This document shows, one piece after another, positions 48,618 through 56,536 of a stretch of DNA of 64,000 nt. Made by a program: the position numbers and the translations under genes. Source of the stretch: an uncultured Clostridia bacterium (GTDB lineage: Bacteria; Bacillota; Clostridia; Christensenellales; Borkfalkiaceae); contig CANRAD010000009.1 of the NCBI GenBank assembly GCA_947628505.1, positions 1 through 64,000 of the forward strand. Reading direction: 5' to 3'. The first letter of the stretch is position 1. Every line of letters begins with the position of its first letter. The notes below the pieces were generated by a model. It searched no databases, was not told the origin of the DNA, and saw only the letters and a program-made list of their open reading frames with translations.

Positions 48618-48995
48618 TCAGAATATATTTTCGAGCCTCAATCCGTAAGCGGAGGGCATATTCTTGACCACTTCTTTGAGAACTTCTATTTTGCCGAGCG
48701 CGAGTTCGAAGTTGTCGCTGTACAAAAGTCCGCATGCCTCGCTCAGCCAATAGTCCACGTACGATATGTCATTGTGCGGCAGAAAGATCTGCAACTTCGC
48801 CTTTCTGTCGTTCCACATCGTGCGCACGGCCGTCGCGTCCTCGCGGTTTGCGTCTTTGTCCTCGATTTTCATGTACAGCGAGTCGAGCGCTTGCGAAAAT
48901 TCCGAAAACTGCTTTTCGACGTACCACTCCGAGAATATGAAAAACCCTATGCACAGCGCAACGGCCGCGAGGGTGTAAATTATGGATTTTACCAA
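48618..48995 (-). CDS. DUF4363 family membrane-anchored protein
   Basis: 125 residues. One N-terminal transmembrane helix (IIYTLAAVALCIGFFIFSEW), then a helical outside domain (FSEFSQALDSLYMKIEDKDA, WNDRKAKLQIFLPHNDISYV, GKIEVLKEVVKNMPS) fitting DUF4363. In Clostridia this family is paired with YetF/DUF421 genes, as here: its ATG overlaps the DUF421 gene by 7 bases. Probably linked to spore or membrane functions; activity unknown. Confidence 0.8.
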   Translation of the reverse strand: MVKSIIYTLAAVALCIGFFIFSEWYVEKQFSEFSQALDSLYMKIEDKDANREDATAVRTMWNDRKAKLQIFLPHNDISYVDYWLSEACGLLYSDNFELALGKIEVLKEVVKNMPSAYGLRLENIF

Positions 48996-49663
48996 TTTCC
49001 GGGCACCTCTATATTGAGAATTTTGTATTTTCGGCCTCGGCTCTGGAAATAAACTCTGCCTTCGCCGTTGACGGTCATGGCAACCACGTCCTTCATTTTC
49101 GTGCCTTGGGTTTTGAGAAATTCGTTGAAACTTTCGCCGTCAAAACCGCACGCCGCGATATTCTTGCGGTCGGGTTTGCCGAGGTCAACGAGCGTTAAAG
49201 CGAGCGAATAAGAGGATTTTTCTGGTTTTTCGAGAGCGGAAAACGAGCCGTTCGCCTCGTAAAGCCCGTAGTATACGTCGTCGAGATTGAAATATCCCGC
49301 CGAACGCATGCTCTCGATGAGATCGCTCACGTTCAGATTGTTCTTTTTGAGCTGGTAAACGTCTATGCCGTCTTTGGTGATTACGAGCGACGGCTTCCCG
49401 CAGACGACGTCTTTGACCGGTCTGAACCAAAGGTCCAGAAGCCACACCGTCTGATGCAGTATAAATATGGTTACAATCGAAACTATGCCGTAGAGAATGG
49501 GTATAGACGAATCGGCCATGGGTATGCACGCCAGCTCGGCGATGAGCAGAGTTATGACGAATTCGAAGGGCTGCATTTCGCCTATCTGACTTTTGCCCAT
49601 AAGTCTCATGACCAGCAGAAGAGTAACGAAAATAATGGTTGTTCTTACGAGTACGAGAGCCAT
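48989..49663 (-). CDS. DUF421 (YetF-like) membrane protein
   Basis: 224 residues. Three N-terminal transmembrane helices (TTIIFVTLLLVMRLMGK, PFEFVITLLIAELACIPMAD, YGIVSIVTIFILHQTVWLLD) followed by the conserved cytoplasmic DUF421 domain (GKPSLVITKDGIDVYQLKKN, LIESMRSAGYFNLDDVYYGLYEANGSFS). The RxMGKSQIGEMQPFEFV block is diagnostic. YetF/YdfS-type proteins contribute to spore germination in Bacillus. Operon partner of the DUF4363 gene. Confidence 0.9.
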   Translation of the reverse strand: MALVLVRTTIIFVTLLLVMRLMGKSQIGEMQPFEFVITLLIAELACIPMADSSIPILYGIVSIVTIFILHQTVWLLDLWFRPVKDVVCGKPSLVITKDGIDVYQLKKNNLNVSDLIESMRSAGYFNLDDVYYGLYEANGSFSALEKPEKSSYSLALTLVDLGKPDRKNIAACGFDGESFNEFLKTQGTKMKDVVAMTVNGEGRVYFQSRGRKYKILNIEVPGNW

Positions 49664-49727
49664 AGTTCACCGTCCGCGCCCGCGGGCGCGTTTTTATTTA
49701 GTATCTTCAAATTTGCCGCCAATATTC

Positions 49728-49756
49728 TTGACTTATGGTCGGCGGTGTGCTATAAT
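49728..49756 (+). promoter_or_regulatory. Sigma-A promoter of the folate operon
   Basis: TTGACT (49728-49733), 17-bp spacer, TATAAT (49751-49756), 17 bases before the folC ATG. Confidence 0.85.
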
Positions 49757-49773
49757 TTGCAAAAGGTAAAAGT

Positions 49774-50949
49774 ATGGAAATAAGGGGCATGAGATTCGGT
49801 ACGGAAGTAACCCGAAAACTTCTCGACCTTATCGGTTCGCCCGATAAAAAACTCGGAATAATTCACATAGCCGGCACAAACGGCAAGGGCTCGGTCGCGG
49901 AATACTTGTCGCGCATACTCGTCGCCGCCGGATATAAAACGGGCACGTTTTCGTCGCCGGACGTATTTTCCGAAAACGACGGAGTGAGGATAAACTGTCG
50001 GCCGATAAAAGCGGCGGACTATGAAAGAGCCTTAAAAAAAGCCGGAGAAGCCGCTCGGGGAACGAGGGCGACGGCTTTCGAAATACAGACGGCGGCCGTT
50101 TTGGAGCTGTTCGCCGCGGAGAAGTGCGCATACGCCGTCGTCGAGTGCGGGCTCGGCGGGCTTGCGGACGCCACGAACGCGATTGCCGAAAAAGAACTTG
50201 CGCTCATATCTTCGATAGGCTTGGAGCACACGGACGTTCTCGGCAACGACATAATTTCCATATGCCGGCACAAGGCGGGAATAATAAAGGATATAACCCG
50301 CGCGATAGTTTCGCCTCTGCAACCTGTTGAGGCCCGCGATTACTTCGCGGCGCTCGGCGCTTCGTTCGCGCCTCTCCCTAAGGACGTTACTGCGGTTCCC
50401 GGAGGTCAGACGTTTACCCTTTGCGGGGAAAAATACTCGATACGCCTTTTCGGCCCGGCCCAGCCGTATAACGCGTCGCTTGCGGCGTCGGCGGCTTTGA
50501 GGCTCGGCGTGAGCGCGCAAAAGATAAGAGAAGGACTTGCGGCGGCAGTACTGCCCGGCAGAACGGAAGTCATTGCAGAGGGCGGGAACGAATACGTTCT
50601 CGACGGCTGCCACAATCCGCCCGCCTTTGCGGAGTTCGCGCGGTTTTTGAAAGAGCGGTACGCGAACGTCAGACTTGAAATAGTCGTTGGTTTTTTGAAG
50701 GACAAGGACGTCTCGGGCTGTATGGAAAAACTTTCGGGACTGAACGCCGTTATAACGGCCGTAACTCCCGCGTGCGAGCGGGGAAGGGATAAATATTCTA
50801 CCGCCGGAATGTGCCGCGAGGTATTCGGCGAAGTATACACGGCGGAGAGCGTTACGGAGGCTCTCCGCGGGAAGAGAGGAACGATAGTCGTGTGCGGATC
50901 GTTCACGCTTTTAAAGGAGGCGCGCCAATGGATAGAGAAAAAGTTATAA
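49774..50949 (+). CDS. folC: Folylpolyglutamate/dihydrofolate synthase
   Basis: 391 residues. Mur-ligase-type enzyme that adds glutamate to dihydropteroate or folates. ATP site IIHIAGTNGKGSVAEYLSRIL, VVECGLGGLADATNAI, SSIGLEHTDVLG, HKAGIIK and the C-terminal DGCHNPPAFAEF. First gene of folC-folE-folP-folBK, which together cover most of folate synthesis from GTP. Its 3' end overlaps folE by 22 bases. Confidence 0.94.
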   Translation: MEIRGMRFGTEVTRKLLDLIGSPDKKLGIIHIAGTNGKGSVAEYLSRILVAAGYKTGTFSSPDVFSENDGVRINCRPIKAADYERALKKAGEAARGTRATAFEIQTAAVLELFAAEKCAYAVVECGLGGLADATNAIAEKELALISSIGLEHTDVLGNDIISICRHKAGIIKDITRAIVSPLQPVEARDYFAALGASFAPLPKDVTAVPGGQTFTLCGEKYSIRLFGPAQPYNASLAASAALRLGVSAQKIREGLAAAVLPGRTEVIAEGGNEYVLDGCHNPPAFAEFARFLKERYANVRLEIVVGFLKDKDVSGCMEKLSGLNAVITAVTPACERGRDKYSTAGMCREVFGEVYTAESVTEALRGKRGTIVVCGSFTLLKEARQWIEKKL

Positions 50950-51473
50950 AGGCGATAGAGGATTTGCTTGCGGCGCTCGGCGAAAACGTCGAGACCGAGG
51001 GGCTTAAAGACACGCCGAGGCGCGTTGCCGACGCCTACGCCGAAATTCTTTCGGGCGAGGGCAAAACGGCGGAGGAGCATCTCTCCCGCACTTTTTCGAG
51101 CGCGGGCGGCGAGATGGTATTGGAGAAAGATATCGATTTTTCGTCCACTTGCGAGCATCATCTGATGCCCTTTTTCGGTAAAATAGCCATAGCCTACATT
51201 CCCGACGGCAAAGTGGTGGGCATTTCCAAGCTCGCCCGCACTGTGGAAGTCTTTTCCAAACGCCTTCAGATTCAGGAACGGCTTACAAACCAGATTGCCG
51301 AAGAGATAATGCGCTGTTTGAAGCCCAAGGGCGTTATGGTCATATGCGAAGCCGAACACACGTGCATGACTTGCCGCGGCGTCAGAAAGCCGGGTTCCAA
51401 AACCGTTACGTACTCCGTATCGGGCGATTTCCCCAAGGAAAAAAGGGACGAGGTTTTCAAACTTCTGAAATGA
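50928..51473 (+). CDS. folE: GTP cyclohydrolase I
   Basis: 181 residues, T-fold enzyme making dihydroneopterin triphosphate from GTP. The zinc and active-site residues are present: STCEHHLMPFFGKIAIAYIP (Cys and His ligands), SKLARTVEVFSKRLQIQERL, and EAEHTCMTCRGVRKPGS (third zinc Cys). AAGGAGG precedes the ATG at 50928, which lies inside folC. Confidence 0.96.
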   Translation: MDREKVIKAIEDLLAALGENVETEGLKDTPRRVADAYAEILSGEGKTAEEHLSRTFSSAGGEMVLEKDIDFSSTCEHHLMPFFGKIAIAYIPDGKVVGISKLARTVEVFSKRLQIQERLTNQIAEEIMRCLKPKGVMVICEAEHTCMTCRGVRKPGSKTVTYSVSGDFPKEKRDEVFKLLK

Positions 51474-52282
51474 CTATCGGCAAGCGTGAATTTAAGGACA
51501 ATACCTACGTCATGGCAATAATCAATCTCACGCCGGACAGCTTTTACGCTCCCAGCCGCAAATCGCGCGATAACGTTTTGTACGCCGCGGAAAAGGCGGT
51601 GAACGAGGGCGCGGCGGTCATAGATATCGGCGCGCAGTCCACGCGGCCGGGCTATAAGGAGATAAGCGCGGAGGAGGAGATTGAGCGCTTTTGCGGCCCG
51701 CTCGCGGACATAAAACGCAACTTCGACGTTCCCGTTTCCGTAGACACCTATTTTTCGGCGTCGGCGCGCGCCGCGCTCGAAACGGGCGCGGATATGATAA
51801 ACGACGTTTGGGGATTGACACACGACGCTGATATGGCGAAAGTCATAGCCGGATTCAACGCCTCGGTGTGTATTATGCACAACTCAAAAACTCCCGTTAC
51901 GGGCGATTTATGGGAGAACGTGTTGGGTTTTTTAAGAAAATCCGCCGGACTCGCTCTCGCCGCGGGCATAGATAAAGACAAAATAATAGTGGACGGCGGC
52001 ATAGGCTTTGCCAAGTCCCGCGAACAGAATTTCGAGCTTTTGAACGGCTATGAAAAGCTCTCCGTTCTCGGCTATCCCGCTCTTTTGGGATGCAGCCGCA
52101 AGTCAATGTTCGGCGGCTCCGTCGACGACCGCCTCGCGCCCACCCTTGGCGCAAGCGTGAGGGCGTATAAAAAGGGAGTGCTCTTCGTGCGCGTTCACGA
52201 CGTCGCCCCCAACGTCCGCGCCATAAACGATTGCCGCAATTTCGGCTACGATCCTTACGATTGGGAGGCATATCTTGGATAA
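51470..52282 (+). CDS. folP: Dihydropteroate synthase
   Basis: 270 residues, TIM-barrel enzyme joining pABA to the pterin; the sulfonamide target. Motifs: MAIINLTPDSFYAP (usually NVTPDSF), VIDIGAQSTRPGYKEIS, VPVSVDTYFS, MINDVWG, DGGIGFAKSREQNFELL, LLGCSRKSMFGG and VRVHDV. ATG overlaps the folE stop by 4 bases (ATGA). Confidence 0.95.
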   Translation: MTIGKREFKDNTYVMAIINLTPDSFYAPSRKSRDNVLYAAEKAVNEGAAVIDIGAQSTRPGYKEISAEEEIERFCGPLADIKRNFDVPVSVDTYFSASARAALETGADMINDVWGLTHDADMAKVIAGFNASVCIMHNSKTPVTGDLWENVLGFLRKSAGLALAAGIDKDKIIVDGGIGFAKSREQNFELLNGYEKLSVLGYPALLGCSRKSMFGGSVDDRLAPTLGASVRAYKKGVLFVRVHDVAPNVRAINDCRNFGYDPYDWEAYLG

Positions 52283-53078
52283 GATTTTAATACGCGGTCT
52301 GGAAATAAATGCGTGCCACGGCGTTCGTTCTTTCGAAAAAACCGATCCGCAGCCGTTTGTGTTCGACGCGGACGTGTACGTCGATTTCTATAAGGCTTCG
52401 CTCTCAGACGACTTGCGCGACACAGTCGATTATTCGGGAATATGTTCGCTTATACAGCAGGTAACTTTCTCCAATTCCTTCAATCTCATAGAAAAACTCG
52501 CATACGAATGCGCATATGCCGTTCTCGGCGCATATCCCGCGGTTTCGCGCATATCCTTGACGGCGTATAAACCCAACGCGCCGGTAAAGCAGAAGTTTTC
52601 GTCCGTGGGAGTATCCGTTGACGTTTCGAGGGAGATTGTTTATCTCTCTCTCGGTTCCAGCCTCGGCAACAGGCGCGCTTATATAGACAAAGCGCTCGGC
52701 AAACTCTCCCTTACGCGCGGCATATCCGTCAAAAAAGTTTCGTCATACATAAAAACCGCGCCCGAAGGCGGCGTCGCGGTCAACGAATTTCTCAATTGCG
52801 CGGCGGAAATAGAGACGTTTCTCTCCCCGAGAGCTCTTCTGAACCGTATACACGAGGTGGAGGCGGAGTGCGGCAGGGTGAGAGTTAAACGCTGGGAAGA
52901 CAGGACGGTCGATATAGACATAATTTTCTTCGGCAAGCGCGAAATCGTCGAGGACGACCTTATAATCCCCCATCCGGCATACGCCTCGCGCGCGTTCGTC
53001 ATAAACCCGCTCAAAGAAATCGCTCCCGAGTTCGTCTGCCCCGGAAGCGGCGTGAAGATAAAGGATATGAAAATCTGA
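52275..53078 (+). CDS. folBK: Fused dihydroneopterin aldolase and HPPK
   Basis: 267 residues, two enzymes in one chain. Residues 1-117 are FolB (ILIRGLEINACHGVRSFEKT, FDADVYVDFYKASLSDDLRDTVDY, FNLIEKLAYECAYAVL), which releases glycolaldehyde from dihydroneopterin. Residues 120-267 are FolK (VYLSLGSSLGNRRAYIDKAL, NCAAEIETFLSPRALLNRIHEVE, RWEDRTVDIDIIFFGKREI, IIPHPAYASRAFVINPL), which pyrophosphorylates the product for FolP. TTG start preceded by GGGAGG, overlapping folP by 8 bases. Last gene of the operon. Confidence 0.95.
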   Translation: MDKILIRGLEINACHGVRSFEKTDPQPFVFDADVYVDFYKASLSDDLRDTVDYSGICSLIQQVTFSNSFNLIEKLAYECAYAVLGAYPAVSRISLTAYKPNAPVKQKFSSVGVSVDVSREIVYLSLGSSLGNRRAYIDKALGKLSLTRGISVKKVSSYIKTAPEGGVAVNEFLNCAAEIETFLSPRALLNRIHEVEAECGRVRVKRWEDRTVDIDIIFFGKREIVEDDLIIPHPAYASRAFVINPLKEIAPEFVCPGSGVKIKDMKI

Positions 53079-53084
53079 AAATCC

Positions 53085-53112
53085 AAGCCCGCCGTAAAGC
53101 GGGCTTTTTTAT
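53085..53112 (+). terminator. Intrinsic terminator of the folate operon
   Basis: AAGCCCGC (53085-53092) pairs with GCGGGCTT (53099-53106), followed by TTTT. Confidence 0.85.
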
Positions 53113-53165
53113 GCGCTTTTATCGGAATTTCCGTTTGTCGACCGATACCGGCAGACTTTCAATTA

Positions 53166-53228
53166 TTTGTGCAATGTGCACAAAAATTTTTAAACAATAT
53201 ATACAAATTGCAATAGATATGTTATAAT
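53166..53228 (+). promoter_or_regulatory. Promoter and palindrome upstream of the Ppx/GppA gene
   Basis: Palindrome TTTGTGCA-ATG-TGCACAAA at 53166-53184, then a weak -35 TATACA (53200-53205), 17-bp spacer and TATAAT (53223-53228). The palindrome sits 15 bp upstream of the -35, the place of an activator or a distal operator. Confidence 0.6.
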
Positions 53229-53297
53229 GCCATACGCGAAAGTATGATTTTTTAAACGCGTTGCGCGCGTGGTCGCGTGCGCGGGGAGTATAAAGGT

Positions 53298-54812
53298 TTG
53301 GAAAAGATTGGCATAATAGATTTGGGCTCGAATTCCGCAAGGCTCGTCATAGTAAATCTGTTCGAAGACGGATACTTTATGGTCATGGACGAATTGAAAG
53401 AGAGCGTCCGTCTCGGTCAGGATATGGAAAAGGACGGGTTTTTAAAGCCGGCGCGCGTTGCCGAAACGATAAAAACTCTGAAAATGTTCAAAAAGCTGTG
53501 CGACGCGAGCGGCGTAACGCGCATAATAGCCGTTGCCACGGCGGCGGTTCGGCGCGCGAAAAATCAGCGCAGTTTTCTTGACGAAATACAGGCGAGTTGC
53601 GGCATAAAAATACGCGTTCTCACCGCCGAAGAAGAGGCGGTGCTCGTCTATCGCGGCGTTATAAACACAATGGACGTTCCCAAGGGCATAATACTCGAAA
53701 TAGGCGGCGGTTCGACGAAAATCGTGTACTATAACAGGAGAAACATGCTCAACTACGTAACCTTGCCTTTCGGCGCGGTAACGCTTACGGGGATGTTTGC
53801 CGACGAATCCCTTCGCCCGGAAGAACAGGCGAAAAAGATCGAGGAGTTCTTCACCGAGCAGCTTTCGAAGGTGGAATGGCTCAAAGAAGTCGACGAGGAC
53901 GTGCAGATGATAGGCGTCGGCGGCTCTTTCAGAAATCTGTTCAAAATAACCAAAATGGTGCGCAAATATCCCTTGGATACCGTGCACAATTACAATATGC
54001 TCGTAGAGGATTTCACACCCATTTACGATATGATAAAGGTGCTTGACCTCGATAAAAAGAAGAAGATAAAGGGGCTCTCCGCCGAGCGCGCGGACATTCT
54101 TCCCGCCGCGCTCGCCGTAATCAAGTCGTTTACGGACTATTTCAACATCGATAATTTCACGCTTTCCGGCGCCGGACTGAGAGAGGGCATAATGTTCAAT
54201 CAGGCTCTCCCCATGACGCTCGAAAAGCCCATAGCCGACGTTCTGAATTATTCGCTTACCACGCTCGTAAAGTATTACGATTGCGATGAAAAGCATGTGG
54301 AACACGTGGTAAATCTGAGCATACAGCTCTTCAAACAGCTTCGCGTTCTGCATAAATTCCCCCGTCAGTATTTGAGAGTGCTCAAAGTTGCGGCAATGCT
54401 TCACGATTGCGGCATGCGCATAAAGTATTACAATCATCAGCGCCACAGCTGGTATATGATTCTCAATTCCACGCTGTACGGCGTTTCGCACAGGGACATA
54501 GTGCTTGCGGCGTTCACGGCTTGTTGCCATAAAAAGGAGGACATAAACCCCTATGATTGGGCGAGATATCGCGACCTCGTTTCGGACGAAGATCTCGAAA
54601 TCGTCAAAAAGCTCGGGGTGATGCTCAGGATAGCCGAGAGCCTCGACAGGTCCGATTCGGGCTCGATAAAATCGATAAATTGCGATATATTGGGCGATTC
54701 GGTCATAATGAAAACGGAAATGGACGGCGACGCTTCTCTCGAAATACGCAACGCCATGACAGCGAGCGCCGAGTTCAGAAAATCATTCCACAAAAACCTC
54801 GAAATACTTTAA
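53298..54812 (+). CDS. Ppx/GppA phosphatase family protein
   Basis: 504 residues from the TTG at 53298, which has GGGGAG 10 bases upstream; a GTG at 53277 is less likely. The N-terminal actin-like half has IGIIDLGSNSARLVIVNL, AVATAAVRRAKNQ, LTAEEEAVLVYRGV and LEIGGGSTKIVYY. The C-terminal HD-like half has AAMLHDCGMRIKYYNHQRHS. This combination belongs to exopolyphosphatases and pppGpp phosphohydrolases, linking it to polyphosphate or the stringent response. Which substrate it prefers is open. Preceded by a palindrome that may be an operator. Confidence 0.9.
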   Translation: MEKIGIIDLGSNSARLVIVNLFEDGYFMVMDELKESVRLGQDMEKDGFLKPARVAETIKTLKMFKKLCDASGVTRIIAVATAAVRRAKNQRSFLDEIQASCGIKIRVLTAEEEAVLVYRGVINTMDVPKGIILEIGGGSTKIVYYNRRNMLNYVTLPFGAVTLTGMFADESLRPEEQAKKIEEFFTEQLSKVEWLKEVDEDVQMIGVGGSFRNLFKITKMVRKYPLDTVHNYNMLVEDFTPIYDMIKVLDLDKKKKIKGLSAERADILPAALAVIKSFTDYFNIDNFTLSGAGLREGIMFNQALPMTLEKPIADVLNYSLTTLVKYYDCDEKHVEHVVNLSIQLFKQLRVLHKFPRQYLRVLKVAAMLHDCGMRIKYYNHQRHSWYMILNSTLYGVSHRDIVLAAFTACCHKKEDINPYDWARYRDLVSDEDLEIVKKLGVMLRIAESLDRSDSGSIKSINCDILGDSVIMKTEMDGDASLEIRNAMTASAEFRKSFHKNLEIL

Positions 54813-54815
54813 TAA

Positions 54816-54844
54816 AAATGCCGTCCATAAAACGGGCGGCATTT
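54816..54844 (+). terminator. Intrinsic terminator-like hairpin
   Basis: AAATGCCG (54816-54823) pairs with CGGCATTT (54837-54844). It lies between the Ppx/GppA gene and maf. Confidence 0.6.
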
Positions 54845-54854
54845 ATAGCTTTAT

Positions 54855-55412
54855 ATGAATTACGTGCTTGCGAGCGCCTCGCCGAGGCGCAGAGAGTTAT
54901 TGAAACAAATTCTTCCCGAATTCGAAATAGTGCCCGCCGAGAGCGGAGAAGAGGTGAACATATCCCTTTTCCCCGAACAGATGGCTTGCGCTCTCGCGGA
55001 GAGAAAGTGCGACGAAGTGTTTGCAAAGCGTCCGGACTGCACGGTAATAGGCTGCGACACCGTCGTCGCGTTCAACGGCGAAACGCTCGGCAAACCCGCA
55101 GACCGCGACGACGCGACGCGCACTCTGAAAATGCTTTCCGGCAAAACGCATTTCGTCATAACGGCGGTGTGCGTGCGCAACAAATACAAAAAAGCGTGCG
55201 AATTCGATAAAACCGAAGTGCGTTTCAACGTGCTCTCGGACGAATTTATAAGAATTTACGTTGACGGCGGTTCCCCGCTCGACAAGGCCGGAAGTTACGG
55301 CATACAGGACGGAGGCCTTGTAAAAGAGTATTTCGGCAGTTATACAAACGTGGTGGGACTGCCCGTAACGCTTACGAAAAAATTACTTGAAAAAGTGAGT
55401 CTTGACGAATGA
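54855..55412 (+). CDS. maf: Maf-family nucleotide pyrophosphatase
   Basis: 185 residues. Hydrolyses dTTP/UTP or modified nucleotides and restrains septation in Bacillus. Motifs: LASASPRRRELLKQIL (phosphate binding), VIGCDTVVAFNGETLGKPAD, and DKAGSYGIQDGGLVKEYFGSYTNVVGLP. No strong Shine-Dalgarno is seen. It is coupled to the MreB gene by a 4-base overlap, as maf and mreB are near each other in Bacillus. Confidence 0.93.
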   Translation: MNYVLASASPRRRELLKQILPEFEIVPAESGEEVNISLFPEQMACALAERKCDEVFAKRPDCTVIGCDTVVAFNGETLGKPADRDDATRTLKMLSGKTHFVITAVCVRNKYKKACEFDKTEVRFNVLSDEFIRIYVDGGSPLDKAGSYGIQDGGLVKEYFGSYTNVVGLPVTLTKKLLEKVSLDE

Positions 55413-56446
55413 AAAGAATAGCAATTGATCTCGGTTCGAGCACGACGAAAATATATATGCCCGGTTGCGGCGTCGTCCTTACGGAAGCCACTTGCATTGC
55501 GGTGGAGGAATACGAAGAGCGCGGCGAAAAGCGTATCGAGGTAAAGGCGTGCGGCGATAAGGCGCGCGCGCTTTCGGGAAGGTCGGCGGTAAACACGCAT
55601 ATAGTTTATCCCGTGTCCGAAGGAGAGATAGTTCACGAGGCGCTCGCCGCGTGTCTCCTCGAATACTTTCTCTCGAAGATAGAGATAACAAGGCGCAAGG
55701 CGCGCCACACGGAAGTGATGTTCATAGTGCCGTGCGGGATTAAGAGGGAGAGCAAACTCAAATATAAACGCCTTGCCGACGAATGCGGCATAGAGATGGC
55801 GTATTTCACCCTCGTGCCGTTCGCCGCCGTGCTGGGACATAACGTTGCGATAAACGAGAGCACGCCGATGTTTTCTCTCGACATAGGCCATACCGTAACG
55901 AACATGGCCGCGCTCTCCAAGGACGGAATAATTTCCGGACTGAGCATAAATTTGGGCGGCGGGAACATAGACGTGCGTATTATAGACGATTTTGCGGAGA
56001 ACGCGAATTTCAAAATGGGCGCGCTTACCGCCGAACGCGTCAAAAAAACGGTGGGCAGTCTTTTGCGCGACGACAACAAGATGACCGTCGCCGACGGCAG
56101 GGAAGTTTCCTCCGGCGCGCCGGCTTCCGTATCCGTCAATTCGGGCAGGATATATAAGATAATAACCGCTTGCGTGGATAAAATTCTGGAATATGTGCGC
56201 ATAGTCCTTTCAAAACTTCCGGCGGAGGTCGCCTCGGGCGTCATGCGCGGCGGTATTTATCTTTCCGGCGGAATGATGAAACTCGACGGGCTTCCCGAAT
56301 ATATCGGCGAAAAGTTGCAGATACCCGTAAACATGCCGGAAGAGTCCGGCCTTGCGGCGGTGATAGGCGGCGGCGCGATTTTGTCCGACGACGAGATGCT
56401 CGAAAGGCTCGCAACCGTCGAGGAAGACGTCGTCTCGGAAGATTGA
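55409..56446 (+). CDS. mreB: MreB/Mbl-type actin homologue
   Basis: 345 residues. Actin-like ATPase that forms filaments under the membrane and directs side-wall synthesis. Phosphate 1 IAIDLGSSTTKIYMPG, connect region VIVPCGI-like stretch (FIVPCGIKRESKLKY), phosphate 2 FSLDIGHTVTNMAALSK, GLSINLGGGNIDVRI, and adenosine motif GGIYLSGGMMKLDGLPEYI. The second phosphate loop is less canonical (usually DIGGGTTD) and the N-terminus is short, so Mbl/MreB paralogue status is open. ATG overlaps maf. Confidence 0.85.
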   Translation: MKRIAIDLGSSTTKIYMPGCGVVLTEATCIAVEEYEERGEKRIEVKACGDKARALSGRSAVNTHIVYPVSEGEIVHEALAACLLEYFLSKIEITRRKARHTEVMFIVPCGIKRESKLKYKRLADECGIEMAYFTLVPFAAVLGHNVAINESTPMFSLDIGHTVTNMAALSKDGIISGLSINLGGGNIDVRIIDDFAENANFKMGALTAERVKKTVGSLLRDDNKMTVADGREVSSGAPASVSVNSGRIYKIITACVDKILEYVRIVLSKLPAEVASGVMRGGIYLSGGMMKLDGLPEYIGEKLQIPVNMPEESGLAAVIGGGAILSDDEMLERLATVEEDVVSED

Positions 56447-56488
56447 GAAAATATGAGGATATATTCTTCGGATATTTTGAGATAATGC

Positions 56489-56530
56489 GCGCGGATTTTT
56501 CTTGCAAAAATCCGCGCTGTTTTATATAAT
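56489..56530 (+). promoter_or_regulatory. Terminator hairpin overlapping the lepA promoter
   Basis: A 12-bp stem (56489-56500 with 56506-56517, core GCGCGGATTTTT) ends the mreB transcript. Its loop and 3' arm contain the lepA -35 TTGCAA (56502-56507); TATAAT follows at 56525-56530 after 17 bp. Confidence 0.75.
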
Positions 56531-56536
56531 TGAAGC

